Positions 61,405 to 64,000 of a DNA stretch of 64,000 nt are shown here, one piece after another. This stretch comes from Chitinivibrionales bacterium (GTDB lineage: Bacteria; Fibrobacterota; Chitinivibrionia; Chitinivibrionales; FEN-1185), in the NCBI GenBank assembly GCA_035516255.1, contig DATJAL010000002.1, forward strand, positions 186,001 through 250,000. Reading direction: 5' to 3'. Made by a program: the position numbers and the translations under genes. Every line of letters begins with the position of its first letter. Positions within the stretch are counted from its first letter, which is position 1. The notes under the pieces are model-generated. The model did no database searches, was not told where the DNA came from, and saw nothing but the letters and a program-made list of their open reading frames with translations.

Positions 61405-61962
61405 TCATTTTTTTAATCTCAAATTCCTCTCCTCCTTGCTCAGCCTGCACCCGCAGTAATCCTGTCGGTAAAGTCCCAGCTCCCTGCTCAACTTGATACT
61501 TTTTAAAAACCCGTCGTTCTTCTTGAAATTAAACGGCTCGTACGTCACCCCGAATTCATCAGCTGCGATTTTTCCCGTCTTGTTCAGCATGTCAATCCGT
61601 TTGTGCGGGCTGATGCTCATCACCGTGGTGAAGGATGTCCAACCGATTTCCTTGCAGAACCGCGCCGTGTCCCTGAGCCTGAGAAGAAAACATTGCTCGC
61701 ACCGCGCGCCGCCTTCCGGGGTGTCAAGAAAGTTTATTACTGCGGTCTCCCAGTCTTCCGGTTTGTAAGGCGCGGCGTCAAAGGAAACGCCGTACCGCCG
61801 CGCGGTGTTGCGCGCCTCTACAAGCCTCTTGTCGTATTCTTCCCGGGGCTGGATGTTGGGGTTGCAGAAATAGCAGCGCAGATCGTATTCGGCACAGAGC
61901 GAATGCACCACCCATGCCTCGTCCGGCGCGCAGCAGATGTGGAGAAGAAGCCTCGGTTTCAT
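61405..61962 (-). CDS. queH: Epoxyqueuosine reductase QueH
   Basis: QueH reduces epoxyqueuosine to queuosine in tRNA anticodons. The 185-residue protein starts RLLLHICCAPDEAW, with the adjacent Cys pair typical of QueH, and has CYFCNPNIQPREEY, GGARCEQCFLLRL (CxxC), TVMSISPHK, and QDYCGCRLS at the C-terminus. These fit the [4Fe-4S] and neighbouring metal ligands of the family. The open frame extends to 62226 through a repetitive stretch (TTCAACT-type, 61980-62012), so ATG 61962 is used. Confidence 0.92.
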   Translation of the reverse strand: MKPRLLLHICCAPDEAWVVHSLCAEYDLRCYFCNPNIQPREEYDKRLVEARNTARRYGVSFDAAPYKPEDWETAVINFLDTPEGGARCEQCFLLRLRDTARFCKEIGWTSFTTVMSISPHKRIDMLNKTGKIAADEFGVTYEPFNFKKNDGFLKSIKLSRELGLYRQDYCGCRLSKEERNLRLKK

Positions 61963-62006
61963 GACAGGTATTTTGCCCTCAACTTCCAGTTTCCCACTTT
62001 CAACTG

Positions 62007-63776
62007 TCAAGGTTGTCGTACACCCGCCGCCAGCCAAGCGCACAGCCCCGCCAGGAAAAAATGCCCGTCTGCAAACAGGTTGAAAAGCACCGACCTGCCT
62101 ATCCGGTGCTCGCGGTTGAACCGCATGAAAACGTACAGATAGAGAAGCGGAATCATCTGGAGAAAAAATCCTACCGACACGTGCAGGCTTTTTGCCGGCC
62201 CGACGAACAGGGGAGAAAGCGCGCACACGACGCCGGTGAGCAGGATCACCGCGAGAACGAGTTTTCTGGCCCCTTCCTCGCCGATGATGGTGACCAGCGT
62301 TTCCCTGCCCATGATCCTGTCGCCTTCGATATCGCGCAAATCAAAGATCAAGGAGCGGAGAAACGCCAGGACGAAAATGAGTATGAAGCAGGGCATGGTG
62401 ATCAGTGAGATGCGGCTCGCGCCGCCGGCGCCCGCCATGGGAACGAACGTGAGCACGATGCCCCAGGCCAGCGCAACGAACAGGTCGCGTGACATGGGCA
62501 CGTCTTTGAGTTTGCCGTACCGGAGGAACTTTCGTAAAAATGCGGGAACGATGGTGATATGATACACCGATCCGGCAAACGTCGCGAATAGCATGAGATA
62601 AAAAAGGACCCTGCTTTCAAGAAAACTTATTACCAGGATAAGCAGGATGCACACGGCCACCACCGCATACAGCGCGGGCTTGTGCGCGCTGTAGAAACGG
62701 TACCTTCCCACGCCGAGGTGCTGGGTTGCTTCCATGCTCGTGAGGCTGTTCCACAGGTACATTGAAAGGAAATAAAGAAACGAAAGCGCGAAACCGGAAA
62801 CCGTTTGAGGCAGTCCCTGGAGCACGCACGACGCGTAATAGACGAGCGCCGCTCCGGTCGCTACAAAAATATTGAGCGTGGAAAAAAGGTCGATGACGTG
62901 CCGCAGCAGGTTTACCGGCGTGATTTTCCGAGTTTGGTCCATATACAAAAGATAATCCGTGATGCGTTTGATCATCCAGTTGGGCGTTGACGCGCCGGCC
63001 GTGATGCCCACGGTCTTGCAGTTGGCGATCTTGTCCCATTCGATTTCTTTTTCGGTCTCGATCCATTGCGTGGGCGTACCGGTTTCCGCCGCGATTTTTG
63101 CAAGACGCCTGGTGTTGGCGCTGTTTTTCCCGCCCACCACGAGCACGGCGTCGACCTTTTTCGCGAGCTCGCGCGTCTCTTCCTGACGCCGGTCGGTCGC
63201 CGAACAGGTGGTTTTTTTTATCACCACCTCGCCGCCCGCAAAGCGCTTGCGGATTGCGCCGGCGATTTCGTCAAAGGTGACGTTGTCGAAGGTGGTCTGC
63301 GAGACAAGGCAGATTTTTTTTAAACCGGGCAGCTTTTCCACATCGTCGGGTGAGCCGACGAGGTGGCCGGCATCGCCCGCGTATCCCTGTAGTCCCACCA
63401 CTTCGGCATGTCCCGCGTCTCCGGTGATGACGATGGCGTAGCCCTGCGCCCGGTATTTCTCAATGACGCGGTGCACGGTCTTGACTTTTGGGCATGTGCC
63501 GTCGATCACGTGGCCGCGCGGCTCCCACGAGCGCTGGACTTCGGGCGCCACGCCGTGCGCGCGGATGAGAATGGACGATCCCGCCGGCGGCGGGTTGCCA
63601 TCGTCAAGCGCGGTGATGCCGCGCTCCTTGAGCATCTGCACGGTCTGGTTGTTGTGGATGAGTGGTCCAAGGGTGTACACGCCGCCGCCGGATTTGGCCG
63701 CCTGCTCGAGCGCGATGTCGACCGCGCGCCGCACGCCCATGCAGAACCCCGCGGTGGTGGCAGTGATGATTCTCAT
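62007..63776 (-). CDS. ispH: IspH (LytB) fused to a UbiA-type prenyltransferase
   Basis: The N-terminal half (1-280) is HMBDP reductase of the MEP isoprenoid pathway: cluster cysteines C12, C95 (DGTCPK), C191 (KKTTCSAT), with HNNQTV, RAHGV, GHAEVVG and ITAGASTPNW. The C-terminal half (about 300-589) is a multi-pass UbiA-like membrane prenyltransferase; its second Asp motif, FDLRDIEGDRIMGRETL, is intact, while the first, normally N-D-x2-D, reads NSLTSMEA. The 589-residue length is about twice that of IspH. A membrane prenyl transfer coupled to isoprenoid supply is inferred. The gene is divergent from the ABC ATPase. Confidence 0.9.
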   Translation of the reverse strand: MRIITATTAGFCMGVRRAVDIALEQAAKSGGGVYTLGPLIHNNQTVQMLKERGITALDDGNPPPAGSSILIRAHGVAPEVQRSWEPRGHVIDGTCPKVKTVHRVIEKYRAQGYAIVITGDAGHAEVVGLQGYAGDAGHLVGSPDDVEKLPGLKKICLVSQTTFDNVTFDEIAGAIRKRFAGGEVVIKKTTCSATDRRQEETRELAKKVDAVLVVGGKNSANTRRLAKIAAETGTPTQWIETEKEIEWDKIANCKTVGITAGASTPNWMIKRITDYLLYMDQTRKITPVNLLRHVIDLFSTLNIFVATGAALVYYASCVLQGLPQTVSGFALSFLYFLSMYLWNSLTSMEATQHLGVGRYRFYSAHKPALYAVVAVCILLILVISFLESRVLFYLMLFATFAGSVYHITIVPAFLRKFLRYGKLKDVPMSRDLFVALAWGIVLTFVPMAGAGGASRISLITMPCFILIFVLAFLRSLIFDLRDIEGDRIMGRETLVTIIGEEGARKLVLAVILLTGVVCALSPLFVGPAKSLHVSVGFFLQMIPLLYLYVFMRFNREHRIGRSVLFNLFADGHFFLAGLCAWLAAGVRQP

Positions 63777-63912
63777 GAATTAAAAATACATGATGAGAAT
63801 TTTATTTATAATAATAAGAATAGTCGGCGGATGATGTCATCAGGCAACCGACAGCATCTATTTTAAAATAAGCACTTTAAAATCATCGTCGCATAAGGCA
63901 TTTTTAATCCCT

Positions 63913-64000
63913 ATGTCCGACGCCGTCATTAAAATCCAGAACCTGTTTAAAAGCTTTGGCAAGAACGCAATTTTCGACGACGCCTCCTTGTCCATTATTG
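63913..64000 (+). CDS. ABC transporter ATP-binding protein, 3'-truncated by window edge
   Basis: The 29 visible residues, VIKIQNLFKSFG then AIFDDASLSII, match the start of ABC ATPases (for example the MlaF type). The Walker A site lies beyond the window, so the transported substrate and subfamily are unknown. The 136-base gap before it is AT-rich, with no gene or clear promoter. Confidence 0.65.
   Translation, partial: MSDAVIKIQNLFKSFGKNAIFDDASLSII

Noticed and set aside
1-64000. CRISPR array, rRNA operon, prophage or complete insertion sequence
   Set aside because: No regularly spaced repeat array, rRNA-like segment, phage structural gene or transposase was recognised.

Overview
The window reads as a chromosome segment, or a contig of an uncultured genome, from a Gram-negative bacterium with an outer membrane. 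The FCB group, and Fibrobacterota or Chitinivibrionia-like lineages in particular, is my best guess. The evidence is a secreted glycoside hydrolase and a beta-helix protein ending in type IX-like C-terminal sorting regions, an outer-membrane barrel, lipoproteins, and an exosortase/PEP-CTERM pair. Taxonomy is inferred; no rRNA gene is present.

Layout. (1) 0-6.6 kb: housekeeping and envelope genes: a giant TPR protein cut by the left edge, MltG, an exported thioredoxin, and a U32-family tRNA-hydroxylation protein. (2) 6.6-7.3 kb: a repeat-rich gap and a DUF6125 gene. (3) 7.6-43.7 kb: a large exopolysaccharide island. It holds a Wza-like export protein, a Wzz/tyrosine-kinase fusion, sugar-nucleotide genes (WbpD/WbpE/WbpB-like genes and an AlgD-like GDP-mannose dehydrogenase), two DegT aminotransferases, an N-acetyl-sugar amidotransferase, three glycosyltransferases, three polysaccharide deacetylases, a FemAB-like protein, Wzy- and Wzx/MurJ-type membrane proteins, two beta-helix proteins, a VanZ protein and an initiating sugar transferase. 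It ends with an exosortase, a TPR protein and a PEP-CTERM substrate. (4) 44.1-49.3 kb: an Rnf operon (C-D-short G-E-A-B) headed by a STAS protein. (5) 49.4-55.5 kb: DUF4416, a secreted GH2-like enzyme and a spermidine-synthase-like membrane protein. (6) 55.5-61 kb: small accessory and envelope genes, inverted repeats, a PIN toxin and a tRNA-Pro. (7) 61.4-64 kb: QueH, an IspH-UbiA fusion and the start of an ABC ATPase.

How it fits together. The island can make uronic and acetamido sugar nucleotides, start a lipid-linked repeat, extend, flip and polymerise it, export it under tyrosine-kinase control, and trim it with deacetylases and beta-helix enzymes. The exosortase should process the PEP-CTERM protein. 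GG-N10-GC elements of sigma-54 type lie upstream of both the PEP-CTERM gene and the main glycan operon, which suggests shared RpoN control.

The strongest oddities are: an A11 tract that splits the initiating sugar transferase from a GGDEF-like N-terminal domain; an Rnf operon whose G subunit lacks room for an FMN domain; an IspH-UbiA fusion with a degraded first Asp motif; an unrecognised 463-residue protein with an OmpR-like C-terminus beside the exosortase; and attC-like or MITE-like inverted repeats around 56.7-57.8 kb.
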